DNA from: Pseudoalteromonas sp. S16_S37
GTDB taxonomy: Bacteria; Pseudomonadota; Gammaproteobacteria; Enterobacterales; Alteromonadaceae
Reading direction: 5' to 3'
DNA: 64,000 bases
Assembly: GCF_014694405.1 (NCBI RefSeq)
Contig: NZ_JAAUWV010000011.1
Coordinates: 26,867-90,866 of the forward strand
The notes under the pieces: generated by a model
The model's input: the letters and a program-made list of their open reading frames with translations, nothing else
Told to the model about the DNA's origin: nothing
Database searches by the model: none
Part shown: positions 51,778-61,380 of the stretch, piece after piece
Layout of the letters: each line of letters begins with the position of its first letter
Numbering within the stretch: the first letter of the stretch is position 1
Program-made: the position numbers and the translations under genes

Positions 51778-54700
51778 TTATTGGTATGTGACTTTTAGCT
51801 CAGTACCTGTACCTTGACCTGTTACCATAAGGTAGTGCCAGCCAGAATTAGGGCTATTGATTGTGATAAGTTCTTCACTCGAATTGGCTGTAGTCGCTTT
51901 GTTTTCAAAGTTACTGCTACTTGGCCAACCCTGACTGTTTTGATACACGCTCGCGTCTCCATCACCCCCAGTGGTTTTTACTGTCAGTGTTGATTGACCA
52001 GCAGGTACAGATATAGCGACATATACGGTTTGACTTCCCATACAAATTGCTTCGTCATTGCTCAAATTGCCTCTAGTTTGTGGAGACTTGGTTTCACATG
52101 CATTACTAGGCGGTGTGATCACATCATCTTTGTAGCTGGCAGTTAACGTAACATTGTCAGAAGCACTGAATCCAACAACTGATACATAATAGGTACCACC
52201 TGATTTTGTGAGCTTGCTGCTATCGCAGGTTTCATCCACATTACCCCCTTTGTAAGGACGACAATCCCAGTTATTTGCGGTGTCAGAATCACCAAATTTC
52301 ACGTACAGATCTGGATCGCCAGAACCGGCGCCCATATGAACATTGATATTGGTGGCACCTTGAGGCACATCAAAGGTAAACGTTTTGGTTTCACCTTTAG
52401 TTACGTTGATACCCGACTTGGTTTCATCATTTTTCAGTTCATTACTTGGCTGCGTTGAATCAGTGATGGTGACATCATAATCCTCAACTTCACCCCAACC
52501 AAAACTACCGCAAGCTGGCACTTTTCCATCAGTCAGTTCATAAGACTGCATAACACGCATCACGGTTTTACCCGTTGAACTTGTTTGTGGAACTGATAAT
52601 GAGCCAACCACTTCATCAAACGTAGTCGCACTTTTTTGTAGCAATAACTCGCCAGCGTCATCGAAGCTGTTGTTTTGATTGAGGTCAACATAAACAGCCC
52701 AATTCGCTAAGTATGGACCGCCCGAGCCATGAGTAAGACCAATTTCAGTGTCACCACCTTTGTTTAATACAAAGTCCGTATCTGCAAAGTGGGTAAATTG
52801 ACTCTTTTGCGACGCATTGTTTTTGTTTCCAACTCTTACGTTGCTCGTCCATTGCGTAGGAGACTTTCCATAGGCAATACAATAAGCGTCACCAGAAACG
52901 GTCACGTCTTGCTGTTTTACATAAGTTACGCCGTTTGTCAGTGTCACTTTAGCGCGCACGCTATAAGTACCTGAATACAAGTAAGTATGACTAGGATTAG
53001 ACTGTGAGCTTGTGTTATCTGGGTTAACCATACCATCGCCAAAGTCATACTCTATCGAGGCGACGTTTTGACTCGAATTTGCACTATCTTCAAAGTTCAC
53101 CGTTAAGTTGTTTGCAGTGACGTTGGCGGTAAATTCTGCTGGGTTTTGCGCTTTAATATCGACTGTGAAATCTTCAACTTCACCCCAGCGAATTCGACCG
53201 CAAGGCGACGACAGTTTTTCGTAGCTTTGCAATACGCGCATTCTGGTTTTACCTTCAAGCGCGGTGTCAGCCAGGTTAAAAGTGCGCTCAATTGCATTGC
53301 TGGTATTAGCGCCTGTCCAGTACCACATACTTTCACTGTCTTCAAAAGTACCATTTTGGTTACTATCGATATAAACACGCCACTCTGCGTTGTATGAAGA
53401 TTTAGAGCCTGTTGCACCTTGGCGAACAGACAAAATGTTTTCTCCGTGAACAGCACCCATGATTGTTGCTGTGTGATCAGAGTAGTTTGTTGCGCCTGAT
53501 GTGACGCCAGTACCATTGAGAGTGACATTGGCATTGTATTGGTATTTAGGTTGATTACCGTATGCTTGGCAGTAATCTTCGCCTGCTGGTGCGGTTACAT
53601 CAACAACCTTGGTATGCGTTAGTTTTTCACCGTTTTTCAGTGTGATAGTTAAAGTGACAGTATAGCTCCCTGAGAATAAGTATCTATGACTTGGATTGAA
53701 CTCAGTGCTTTTATTTGAGCGGCTAAATAACCCATCGCCAAAATCCCACTCTACAGAAGCAATATCAGCATTCGATACACCAGTAAAGCTGACATTCAAA
53801 TCGTTCGCGGTAATATTCGGTGTAAATTCTGCTGGATTTTGCTCTTGCTTGATATTGATTATGTAATCTTCCACCTCACCCCACGTGAATTCGCCACAAG
53901 CGCCCAGTGTTGTTTCACCATCGCGTAACTTGTACGATTGCATAACACGCATGCGTGTTGTGCCAGCAAGCGCAGTTTGAGGAATTGTGATGTTACCCAG
54001 AACAGGCTCTCTCGATTGCGTTGTTCTAGGTACTGAATAGTGTAGAAGTTCATCCTCGCTAAACGTGTTATCTTGGTTCAAGTCGACATAAACTGCCCAA
54101 TAGGCTGCATACGGGCCAAAATCATTGCCACGAGTGCCTTGCTGTAGTTCGATACCAGTAGAAGAACCTGCATAGGCAGTAAACGCGTCTTTTTGCGTTT
54201 GATCAGTATAATTTCTACGCCATGTTTCGTGTGTTAAGCCATTTACACCTACGCTTTCTATATGTTGATATAGCGCGTTGTAGCTCTTAGCAGCGCAGTA
54301 CCCTGTTCCCGGGAGCGCGGTTACGGTTACTTGGGTCTTAGCCGAATGAATAAGCCCCTGGTTATCGGTTGCCGTGTAACGAACTGTGTACGTGCCAGGA
54401 AATTGATAAGTATGAGATACATTATCGCCCTGAGCATAGGGTTCATTATGATAAACACCATCACCAAAGTCCCATAGCGTCGACACGATACTGCCGTCAC
54501 TATCACTTGCTTGACCAGAAAAGCTGACGGTTAGGTTATTATCCGTTGCGTTCACCTGTGTGATAGTCGCATTTGGTGCAATATGAGCGCTAGTGCGAAG
54601 CGCAGCCATGGCGGCACCACGTTCATTGTGTACACGAGCATTATTATTAGTCGCTGTTGTACCACCCACTTCATCTTTGTATATTTGCTCAGGGTTTGAC

Positions 54701-55866
54701 CAAACATTTAGTCGCTCACCACAGTCTGAAATTGCCATAAGTGTTCGCCACGTTTTATCGGTATTACAAAAGCCATGGCCATACGCGAATGGTGTAGTGG
54801 TTGAGTCATTATCGTGACGAGCGCCATACAAATGGCCTAGTTCATGGGCGAAGGTATTTTTGAATGTACCCCAACTGCTCAGTGTAAATAGTGCACTTTG
54901 CTCATCTGTCCCGATTTGTCCTGCCCAGCCAGCCCAGGGTGACGACTTATTTTTATCCGCTAAAAATACCATGACGTCAGCCTGGTGTTCATCACGCAGA
55001 CTCTTTAATTCAACCCCAAAGCCATTTGGTGCAAGCGGGTTTGGGTTTTTTAGCCAATCACTCGAGTTTTCATTGAGTAGCGTTGAGTTGTCCTCGGCCA
55101 TGTCGCCAGTGGATTTGTAGAGCGTTTGATAAGAATGCACGATGCGCACGGTCGCATTTACGCCACTGGCAACGTAACTATCGTTGGTGTCTTTTTCCAT
55201 CAGCGCTAAGTATGCGTCAATATCTCCAACTTCTTTCGCGACTTCTTCTGTGTAAGCAACTATCACCGTTACTTCAGGGCTGGCTTCATCGCTATTTAAC
55301 ACATTAGCGAGTGAATGGCTTAGGCCTTGGAAAGTCGTCGTGTTTGACAAATTATTGATTTGTGGGTGCTCTGAATCATCAACTTGAGTCTTATCATCTA
55401 TAAATTTACTCAATTTATAGATGCTGCTTTTATGGGATGATGGACTAAGCAAATAGCCAACTCCGTTAACTTGTATTTTAGCGCTGTAACGGTTATTCAA
55501 GCTTACCATTGAGAGAATGGCACCGCTGTCATAGGAGCGACCTGAAATTAGAACCTTATTGCCGGTAGCCTTAGTTACTTTGGTCAGTTCAATTTGAATA
55601 TATTGACCATCTATGGTGAGGCTCAGTAGGTCGCCAGCTTTTAATGTACTTGCATCAATTGTATTAATCTCGACGGATTGCACTAATGCGTTTTCAGCCG
55701 CGGAATTAACACCAAGCGCTACATTGTTATTTTTTTGTTGTGGCTTTGCGACTTGACTGCCAAAGGAAATCGCGTGGTTAAATAAATTCACTTCCTGCGC
55801 AAGCGTAGAAAATGATGTAGTAATCGCCAATGCAGCGGCTATTTTTGTTAGTTTATGCTGTTTCAC
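51778..55866 (-). CDS. Secreted reprolysin-like zinc metalloprotease with PKD, GEVED and PPC domains
   Basis: 1362 residues. A signal peptide (cleavage near STLAQE) and a propeptide-like region precede a metzincin catalytic domain with the complete motif HELGHLYGARHD (His341, Glu342, His345, His351). Downstream come three PKD domains (FSGQASDSDGSIVSTLWDFGDG; ASVEWDFGDGLF; ASIEYDFGDGMV), each followed by a GEVED-type domain (VYVDLNQDN..., ending GEVEDYIIN, GEVEDFTVD, GEVEDYDVT). Two pre-peptidase C-terminal domains finish the protein (~1180-1362). Such accessory domains aid substrate binding and are often removed on maturation. It should degrade external protein. The upstream DNA has GTATAC boxes shared with the TonB receptor. 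Confidence 0.9.
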   Translation of the reverse strand: MKQHKLTKIAAALAITTSFSTLAQEVNLFNHAISFGSQVAKPQQKNNNVALGVNSAAENALVQSVEINTIDASTLKAGDLLSLTIDGQYIQIELTKVTKATGNKVLISGRSYDSGAILSMVSLNNRYSAKIQVNGVGYLLSPSSHKSSIYKLSKFIDDKTQVDDSEHPQINNLSNTTTFQGLSHSLANVLNSDEASPEVTVIVAYTEEVAKEVGDIDAYLALMEKDTNDSYVASGVNATVRIVHSYQTLYKSTGDMAEDNSTLLNENSSDWLKNPNPLAPNGFGVELKSLRDEHQADVMVFLADKNKSSPWAGWAGQIGTDEQSALFTLSSWGTFKNTFAHELGHLYGARHDNDSTTTPFAYGHGFCNTDKTWRTLMAISDCGERLNVWSNPEQIYKDEVGGTTATNNNARVHNERGAAMAALRTSAHIAPNATITQVNATDNNLTVSFSGQASDSDGSIVSTLWDFGDGVYHNEPYAQGDNVSHTYQFPGTYTVRYTATDNQGLIHSAKTQVTVTALPGTGYCAAKSYNALYQHIESVGVNGLTHETWRRNYTDQTQKDAFTAYAGSSTGIELQQGTRGNDFGPYAAYWAVYVDLNQDNTFSEDELLHYSVPRTTQSREPVLGNITIPQTALAGTTRMRVMQSYKLRDGETTLGACGEFTWGEVEDYIINIKQEQNPAEFTPNITANDLNVSFTGVSNADIASVEWDFGDGLFSRSNKSTEFNPSHRYLFSGSYTVTLTITLKNGEKLTHTKVVDVTAPAGEDYCQAYGNQPKYQYNANVTLNGTGVTSGATNYSDHTATIMGAVHGENILSVRQGATGSKSSYNAEWRVYIDSNQNGTFEDSESMWYWTGANTSNAIERTFNLADTALEGKTRMRVLQSYEKLSSPCGRIRWGEVEDFTVDIKAQNPAEFTANVTANNLTVNFEDSANSSQNVASIEYDFGDGMVNPDNTSSQSNPSHTYLYSGTYSVRAKVTLTNGVTYVKQQDVTVSGDAYCIAYGKSPTQWTSNVRVGNKNNASQKSQFTHFADTDFVLNKGGDTEIGLTHGSGGPYLANWAVYVDLNQNNSFDDAGELLLQKSATTFDEVVGSLSVPQTSSTGKTVMRVMQSYELTDGKVPACGSFGWGEVEDYDVTITDSTQPSNELKNDETKSGINVTKGETKTFTFDVPQGATNINVHMGAGSGDPDLYVKFGDSDTANNWDCRPYKGGNVDETCDSSKLTKSGGTYYVSVVGFSASDNVTLTASYKDDVITPPSNACETKSPQTRGNLSNDEAICMGSQTVYVAISVPAGQSTLTVKTTGGDGDASVYQNSQGWPSSSNFENKATTANSSEELITINSPNSGWHYLMVTGQGTGTELKVTYQ

Positions 55867-55950
55867 TGCGTATACCTTAGTTAAATTATGCTCAAATACA
55901 GGTTTGAGCGGTTCCTGTTAACGAGTGACCTATCGGAAGGTAAATCGTGC

Positions 55951-55990
55951 GAACACAAAAATATAATGTATACAATATATTTTTGTGTTC
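55951..55990. promoter_or_regulatory. 40-bp perfect-armed inverted repeat with GTATAC core, upstream of the metalloprotease
   Basis: 15-bp arms (GAACACAAAAATATA and its exact complement) flank ATGTATACAA. A second GTATAC lies nearby at 55996-56003 (AGTATACA). It is 85-124 bp upstream of the protease ATG. The core resembles boxes upstream of the TonB receptor and S9 peptidase, so an operator is more likely than a terminator; no gene ends next to it on the plus strand. Confidence 0.55.
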
Positions 55991-56175
55991 ATTCAGTATA
56001 CATATTGGTGAAATTATTACTACCACTTTGGTGGCTTTTTCGGTATTAATGTTAAAAATAGGTAATAACTATTGGGTAAATTATACTAATGGGTTGGCGT
56101 TTGGGTGTTAATTAATTTGAAAAAGACGACTGTGCTAATAAAAATTTTTCAAGTTTAGTGGTTACGGAAATAAAA

Positions 56176-56200
56176 TAGCCCCTTGGTAAACAAGGGGCTA
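56176..56200 (-). terminator. Terminator of the TonB receptor gene
   Basis: Stem TAGCCCCTTG/CAAGGGGCTA with a 5-nt loop and TTTTATTT on the minus strand. Confidence 0.88.
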
Positions 56201-56229
56201 TAGTCTAAACATGCATGGGAATTGCTATT

Positions 56230-59037
56230 TTAAAAACTCACGTCTACACCAATGTAACCTGTTCTACCTAGGATAGACCAGCCATTGTATGCACCACGAG
56301 ATGTGGTCCAGTGATCGCCACCATTGTTGTCAGTGATATTGTTCAGACCAACGTATAACGTAATCGTATCATTGTATTGATAGTCAGCACGCAAGTTATG
56401 GATTAGTGAATTACCTGGTGTGTCAGAGTCTCTGAAGTTTGGCTCCTCATCTTCGTTATATCGGCCTGATTCTTTAAACTTAAATGTCCAAGAAAGTGTT
56501 AGATCTTCCATTTTATACTTGGTTACCAAGTTTGCAGCCCACTTTGCTTTGCCGAGCTCACCTGCATCATTATCGGTATGACTCTCTTGATTTGCGAGGT
56601 CAAAAGTAGTGACTGAATCTTCGTATAGGCGACTCGCTTTTAAGTCAAACGATAACGCATCCCATGTGTAGTAGAGTTCAATATCCGTGCCTCGCACCCG
56701 AGCTTGATCGAAGTTTAGGCTAAGTGGTTGGACATAATCTACATCTCCATTGGCTTTTCGATGTACTAGATCACAAAACATGTTGCTGATTGAGTTCGGT
56801 GCAAGATCCACACAGTTTGCCATCACGCCAGAGCCACCAAAACCAGATATTTTATCTTTTAGCTTGATATCAAAATAATCAACTGAAACGGTTAGGTTTT
56901 CTAACATGTCAGTCGGGGTGTACACAAAACCTACAGTTAATGTATCTGCTTTTTCTTCTTTGAGGTTCGGGTTACCAGAGCTTCTTACTTCAGCACGTTG
57001 CGTTTTGATGTTTGACGACCAACCTTCTGAAATACCGAATAAAGCACAATTTCCTTTGCGGCGTCCATCTGCTGGACCACCATTGATGTTGGAATCGTCA
57101 CAAGGATCATTCACTGTGCTAAAGCCAATACTTTCAGCTGAATAAAGCTCTTGCAATTGAGGTGCACGCACAGCTTGAGAGAAAATTGAGCGCAGACGTA
57201 GCTCTTCATTAAATGTCCAGTTAAGCGCTAGTTTTGTACTTTCAAAATGACTGTCACTACTTGAGTAATCAGCAATTCGATAAGCAGCCTCAATATCGAT
57301 CATTTGCGCAAATGGTAAATCACTGGCTACTGGCACCAATACTTCAATATAAGCTTCTTTTATATTACGACTTGCATCAAGAGGTGCTTTTTTAGAGCTT
57401 AGCTTGCCAGAAGCCCACAATTGGGAAGGATCAAATTTAATGCCTTCATAACGAACTTCAAATCCAGAGCTCATTTGAAGCATACCTGCTGGCAATTGAT
57501 ACAGATCACCAGCAATATTCGCTGTCATTGCGTGGTTTATTGTATCGGTTGTCGCTACATAGCCATCAATCACATAATCCATTAATGCTTGCGATTGCCG
57601 CTCAAATGGCGAAAAGCGAGGGCAGCTATCATTTGCTTCACACTCACCAATCACCTGTAACTTGCTGTTCAATCTGTCTTGACGTAATTGTGATGGACTA
57701 TCGAGATCAATCATGGATTTACCAGTGGTAAAATTGATATCCCAGAACCAACTATCATCAATTGAGCCAGAAAGTGATAGGTTCGATGAATAGAAATCTC
57801 GAGTATTTTTGTGTCTACGACCACCGAACTCGTAAAAAGTGTGGTGAAAACCAATCCAATCATCATCGCTAAAATTTTCAGTGATTGAAGTCGGTGTATC
57901 GAACAATTCTTTAACGTCAGAAACTTGCATCCATGCACGCTTAAATGGAGGGTCAATCACGTTACTTGATTCTGTGCGAGCTAACGTTATGTCATAAGAA
58001 AGATCAAAGTCTTCGAATTGATAATTCAACGACGCGAACAAATTTATGCGCTCAAATGGATCTTCTATATGACCCCAAGACGTACCTTCATAGCCTTTAT
58101 CCGCGTCGACTAGCCATCCGTCATACATGTCTTTATAGCGGGCTCGTAGAGCAATATCTTGGCTTGACTCGTCAAAGTCATACCAATCATAACCGCCATC
58201 AGCATCGTTATACACTGAAAAAATAGTTTGTGGCACGCCCCAAGGGATAGGCGATACATTAGTCACCCAAATTTTGTCTGGTTGGCCCTCTCCACGGTTA
58301 GGGTTTGTTACGGAGCGTTGATAGTTATATGACTTATCACGATGTGACTGTCTCAGCACATTTTCAGACAGATAATCAAACGCCACTGTAAAGTTACCTT
58401 CATCATCATTGAAGTTAAAACCGTGTGTAATATTTAATGCCCGAGTACTGTGGCCACCTTCTTGCGTGCCAGATAAATGTACGTTTGCTTTTGTACCTTC
58501 AAAATCTTTTTTAAGAATAAAGTTTACCACGCCAGCAACTGCATCAGAGCCATATATAGCGGAACCACCGCCGGTCATAACTTCTACGCGTTCAATCAAC
58601 GATGAAGGTATTGTGCCTACATCAGCAAACATACCTTGATAGTCAGTAGCAACAGATGGTGGACGTTTACCATTTACCAAAACGAGTGTGCGTTCTTCAC
58701 CTAAATTTCTTAAGTTAAGAATATTTAAACCTGAGTTACCAAAACTATAATTACCAGATGCAGAGTCAAATCCATCTGCAAATTGTGGCATACCCGTTAA
58801 GATATCGTTTACGTTTTGCGCACCAGTAATTTTTATATCTTCAGCTGATATTACGATGGTTGGAGAAGGTGCTTCGAAATTAAGACGTTTAATTCTTGAA
58901 CCCGTCACTTCAATTCGCTCTGGAGTTTTAGCTTCTTCTGAGCTGTCTTGTGCAAATGCAAAATTACTTGAAGTAGCTACAGCCATAGCGATCAAGCTTT
59001 TGCTGAATGCGGTGTTTATATTCCTGTGATGACGCAT
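56230..59037 (-). CDS. TonB-dependent outer-membrane receptor
   Basis: 935 residues from ATG 59037 (AAGGGG upstream). Signal peptide to about FAFAQD. A TonB box-like segment (ERIEVTGSRIKR) is followed by a plug domain (PTIVISAEDIKITGAQNVNDILTGMPQF, LVLVNGKRPP, ERVEVMTGGGSAIYGSDAVAGVVNFIL) and a large beta-barrel ending in Phe (GYIGVDVSF). The subclass with the TGSRIKR start often serves peptides or sugars rather than siderophores. Its location next to a secreted protease, a lipoprotein peptidase and shared upstream boxes suggests uptake of peptides. The upstream ATG at 59094 is rejected for lack of a signal peptide. Confidence 0.93.
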   Translation of the reverse strand: MRHHRNINTAFSKSLIAMAVATSSNFAFAQDSSEEAKTPERIEVTGSRIKRLNFEAPSPTIVISAEDIKITGAQNVNDILTGMPQFADGFDSASGNYSFGNSGLNILNLRNLGEERTLVLVNGKRPPSVATDYQGMFADVGTIPSSLIERVEVMTGGGSAIYGSDAVAGVVNFILKKDFEGTKANVHLSGTQEGGHSTRALNITHGFNFNDDEGNFTVAFDYLSENVLRQSHRDKSYNYQRSVTNPNRGEGQPDKIWVTNVSPIPWGVPQTIFSVYNDADGGYDWYDFDESSQDIALRARYKDMYDGWLVDADKGYEGTSWGHIEDPFERINLFASLNYQFEDFDLSYDITLARTESSNVIDPPFKRAWMQVSDVKELFDTPTSITENFSDDDWIGFHHTFYEFGGRRHKNTRDFYSSNLSLSGSIDDSWFWDINFTTGKSMIDLDSPSQLRQDRLNSKLQVIGECEANDSCPRFSPFERQSQALMDYVIDGYVATTDTINHAMTANIAGDLYQLPAGMLQMSSGFEVRYEGIKFDPSQLWASGKLSSKKAPLDASRNIKEAYIEVLVPVASDLPFAQMIDIEAAYRIADYSSSDSHFESTKLALNWTFNEELRLRSIFSQAVRAPQLQELYSAESIGFSTVNDPCDDSNINGGPADGRRKGNCALFGISEGWSSNIKTQRAEVRSSGNPNLKEEKADTLTVGFVYTPTDMLENLTVSVDYFDIKLKDKISGFGGSGVMANCVDLAPNSISNMFCDLVHRKANGDVDYVQPLSLNFDQARVRGTDIELYYTWDALSFDLKASRLYEDSVTTFDLANQESHTDNDAGELGKAKWAANLVTKYKMEDLTLSWTFKFKESGRYNEDEEPNFRDSDTPGNSLIHNLRADYQYNDTITLYVGLNNITDNNGGDHWTTSRGAYNGWSILGRTGYIGVDVSF

Positions 59038-59104
59038 TGGATACCCCTTAAATATCGTCTTTATTGTTTTTATAGCTAGCATGTCTGGTGACACACAAGC
59101 AAGA

Positions 59105-59120
59105 ATATTGTATACAATAT
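59105..59120. promoter_or_regulatory. Palindrome ATATTGTATACAATAT upstream of the TonB receptor
   Basis: A 16-bp perfect palindrome, followed by a related TTGTAATATACAA at 59122-59134. They lie 68-97 bp before the receptor ATG. The shape fits a dimeric repressor of GntR or similar type. The core recurs upstream of the metalloprotease and, less exactly, the S9 peptidase. Confidence 0.55.
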
Positions 59121-59134
59121 ATTGTAATATACAA

Positions 59135-59544
59135 AATGCAAGCCCCTTTATTGGAAAAAACTCATTAAAGGTTTATTTTTGACATCAAAAATTGGTACTT
59201 ATGTTTTTGAGTTGTAGGTTGGATTGAAAGGACGGGATGTCGATTTAAATAGTTTTTAAATGTCTATCTGCTGTAAACCCCTTGCCAAAATACAGAAGGA
59301 AACATAGACGAGACGGTCGCTGTGCAAACAAGTTTGAGTGCCAGTCCATAAAATGTAACTCATTAGTCCAAGTCGGGCTGAGCATCACGAAAAATTGACA
59401 CCTTTTTGATGGACAATGAAGAGAAAGTAACAATTTCACTCTTATTTTCAATGCGTAAGCAATAAATGCGAGCGTATTTTCAAGATTGGTTTAAAAAGTG
59501 CATGATGCGCAAGGAAAGTACCAAAATTTAAGAGTGTCACCAAG
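59135..59544. other. Intergenic region, no confident gene
   Basis: The only longer frame (59245-59451, minus) has no codon pattern or family match that I can see. The region must hold the promoter for the small genes at 59545 and 59861. Confidence 0.35.
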
Positions 59545-59859
59545 ATGAATCAAAACACAAATACAGTATATGTGTTAAGCGGGTACGCAAAATGTTCGAC
59601 CACGCAACACGGCAAATACAAGCCCGGCAACAAACATTCTATCGGCCTGCTAACAACCGATGAAAATTATCAAGATAACATCAATCAGCTTAAGACCTTT
59701 ATTAAAGATTTAGGCTGGGAGTCTATTACGTTTTGCATGGTTGAAGAAGTTAACGATATTAGCACCTTGTCTAATGATGTTTTGATCTCAAGCTTTCTTC
59801 GCGCGCAGAAAAATGGTCAATCATTAGTGGTGAATGATCTCCCTATTACAGTGCATTGA
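59545..59859 (+). CDS. Hypothetical cytoplasmic protein
   Basis: 104 residues, no signal peptide or membrane helix. The sequence is VYVLSGYAKCSTTQHGKYKPG at the start, a middle helix (NINQLKTFIKDLGWESITF) and a C-terminus with SSFLRAQKNGQSLVVNDLPI. I do not recognise the family. The codon pattern looks like real coding DNA and the next small ORF follows with 1 bp between, so the two are probably a unit. Location between the receptor and an integron remnant suggests accessory DNA. Confidence 0.6.
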   Translation: MNQNTNTVYVLSGYAKCSTTQHGKYKPGNKHSIGLLTTDENYQDNINQLKTFIKDLGWESITFCMVEEVNDISTLSNDVLISSFLRAQKNGQSLVVNDLPITVH

Positions 59860-59860
59860 G

Positions 59861-60013
59861 ATGAAAGTACGCGTTGCGAAGCAAAAAGGAAAGTGTGTAA
59901 GGCCCTACGTCAAAGCCTGCCTACCCTACTTTGAGCGCTGCAAATTTGAGTCAGTAAAACCCAATAGCATTAACTTTCTAATGCACCAACTAACTGAAGC
60001 CTTGCCAGGTTAG
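59861..60013 (+). CDS. Small basic hypothetical protein (50 residues)
   Basis: ATG at 59861, 1 bp after the stop of the 104-residue gene, stop TAG at 60011-60013. The product begins MKVRVAKQKGKCVRPYVKAC and has three Cys, many Lys/Arg in the first half and a helix-like SINFLMHQLTEALPG end. No strong ribosome-binding site is present, so translation would depend on coupling to the upstream gene. A terminator follows within 20 bp, which supports a real gene end here. Family unknown. Confidence 0.45.
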   Translation: MKVRVAKQKGKCVRPYVKACLPYFERCKFESVKPNSINFLMHQLTEALPG

Positions 60014-60030
60014 TTATCGCAAAGCATAAA

Positions 60031-60058
60031 AAAGGTTAACTTAATCAAGTCAACCTTT
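60031..60058. terminator. Bidirectional terminator between the small genes and the thioesterase
   Basis: Stem AAAGGTTAACTT/AAGTCAACCTTT (one mismatch) with a 4-nt loop; T-rich on the minus side, TTTCT on the plus side. Confidence 0.7.
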
Positions 60059-60112
60059 CTGGTAATCGCACAATATCAGCGATGAACATGGTAATGGTAA
60101 GGCGCCAATACC

Positions 60113-60549
60113 CTACTGATTAATGCCCATCTCGTATTGTTTAAGTATGGTCAACATATGCTCTGGGATCGGCGCTTTTTGCCCAGTTTTCATATTAAAC
60201 ATCACCACAGTTGCATACCCTGTTGTGCAGAGAGCCTGTTGTGACTCACTAAACGCCTCGTAGCGCATGGTGAAGCGGTCTTCTTTTATATCGGTAATAT
60301 ACGAGCCGATATACAAAGTATCTGGAAAAGTAACAGGTCGTTTGTATTGTGCATATGTATCACGTAACACGGGGCTATATGTGGGTTCTGATAATATCGA
60401 AAGTAGCCCTGTTTGTTTTAAAAAGTCTATTCGTGCGGTTTCGAAGTAACGAAAGTATGACACGTTATTCACATGCCCCAACGCATCCATTTCACCCATA
60501 CCACATTAATTTTGGTATTAACTGCAAACTTCTCGAAAAATTCCTGCAT
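60113..60549 (-). pseudogene. Acyl-CoA thioesterase (4HBT/YbgC-FadM type) with a 5' frameshift
   Basis: The main frame (60499-60113) starts inside the family motif: GEMDALGHVNNVSYFRYFETARIDFL, with the catalytic Asp. The missing N-terminus is in another frame from ATG 60549: MQEFFEKFAVNTKINV, then the reading frame slips by one base near 60500-60504. Adding one base would give NV-R-MGEMDALGHVNN, matching the usual (V)RWGEMDALGHVNN. The remaining ~128 residues are a complete hot-dog core. Translation might restart at the internal ATG 60499 with loss of the first strand. Such enzymes release free acids from acyl-CoA. Confidence 0.68.
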
Positions 60550-60668
60550 GATTTTGCCTTTAATTCTTGTTATTGACGTTGAGAGTAGCAACTCATCGTA
60601 CCAGTAACAAGCCTTATGCGATTTTCCACAGACGATCTCTGTAAATTGTAGATAGTTGAGCGCATTTG

Positions 60669-60938
60669 TTATGCTGTGCGCTCCCATATGTGCTCGGACT
60701 TAAAAGAGTAGCGGTAGAGAGGGATTAGTAATACTGCAACTATGCTTATAGCTGGGATGGCAACGATTATTTCCCAGATCTCTTTGATTTCTAAGAGCAG
60801 CGGCGCGGCGTCGATTAAACTGTAAATGCTAAGGCCGAGATTCAGCTGAAATGCCACAATCGCAATACTTTTGGTTCCGACGGCTTTTTGGTAATCGTAG
60901 CCGTAAATACAAAATTGTCTGAGAATTTTGATGGCCAA
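60669..60938 (-). CDS. Possible small membrane protein
   Basis: 89 residues with a TTG start; no in-frame ATG exists at the 5' end. Two hydrophobic segments are seen: SIAIVAFQLNLGLSIYSLIDAA and EIIVAIPAISIVAVLLIPLY. The C-terminus is charged (RYSFKSEHIWERTA). I do not recognise a family. It lies just downstream (in transcription sense) of the attC site and could be an integron cassette gene or a remnant. Confidence 0.4.
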   Translation of the reverse strand: MAIKILRQFCIYGYDYQKAVGTKSIAIVAFQLNLGLSIYSLIDAAPLLLEIKEIWEIIVAIPAISIVAVLLIPLYRYSFKSEHIWERTA

Positions 60939-61065
60939 TGCAGTTATGTCCTATGCCTCAGGGAAAATGTAAGCAAAGGGGAGCGTGAAGGCTGCGAAAA
61001 GTATAAGTGCTGTGGTTACCCAAAATACGATCTTCCATATCAGCATGGGGTTTACTGCTCCTGAG

Positions 61066-61185
61066 AAACGCCCAGTTAAGGGGTGAAGCACGCAACACCG
61101 ATGTTGCTGCATTGCACTTCATCACCGAAACCACCGCATACCAACAATGCCACGCGTGCTGAATCCCTCTTAAACTGTTTGTTAT
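61066..61185 (-). other. attC site of a chromosomal integron (Vibrio-cholerae-repeat type)
   Basis: About 120 bp. Plus-strand landmarks in order are AACGCCCAGTTAAGGGG, CGCAACAC, CACCGAAACCACCGC, GCCACGCGTGCTGAATCCCT and CTGTTTGTTA, the same order as in Vibrio-type attC repeats. The two ends are imperfect complements and can form the long attC hairpin. In this orientation the site follows the DUF4260 remnant on the minus strand, as attC follows its cassette gene. No integrase is present in the window. Confidence 0.75.
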
Positions 61186-61376
61186 GTGCTTGATCTAAAA
61201 CCTATTTTACCTAAATGTGTTTTGTGAAAATCACTACCATACTTTAAACCGTACCCTAAAGCCTTATCAAAACCAATATGAGCAAACCAAATCATGGAAA
61301 CAGATAAAGCAGTGTCATTTGCAACTAACACGCTTGATAAAAGTAAAATTGCTGCGCCAATAATATTCCGCCCCAA
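61182..61376 (-). pseudogene. DUF4260 protein remnant (C-terminal part), probable integron cassette
   Basis: Visible residues include ILLLSSVLVANDTALSVSMIWFAHIGFDKALGYGLKY and the closing THLGKIGF, which match the end of DUF4260 membrane proteins (IWLAHIGxDRxLGYGLKY, THLG). Intact members are ~115-130 residues; here only ~64 are in frame and the upstream part runs into the promoter of the S9 peptidase. The stop lies at the start of the attC site, the normal place for a cassette gene. Confidence 0.6.
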
Positions 61377-61380
61377 ATTA

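Noticed and set aside
59245..59451. 68-residue minus-strand frame
   Set aside because: No ribosome-binding site, odd composition (many Cys and Arg) and no recognised family.
60550..60672. Second attC site suggested by GCATAACAAATGCGC (minus strand)
   Set aside because: Only one end resembles attC; the matching complementary end and the central motifs are missing, so I did not call it.
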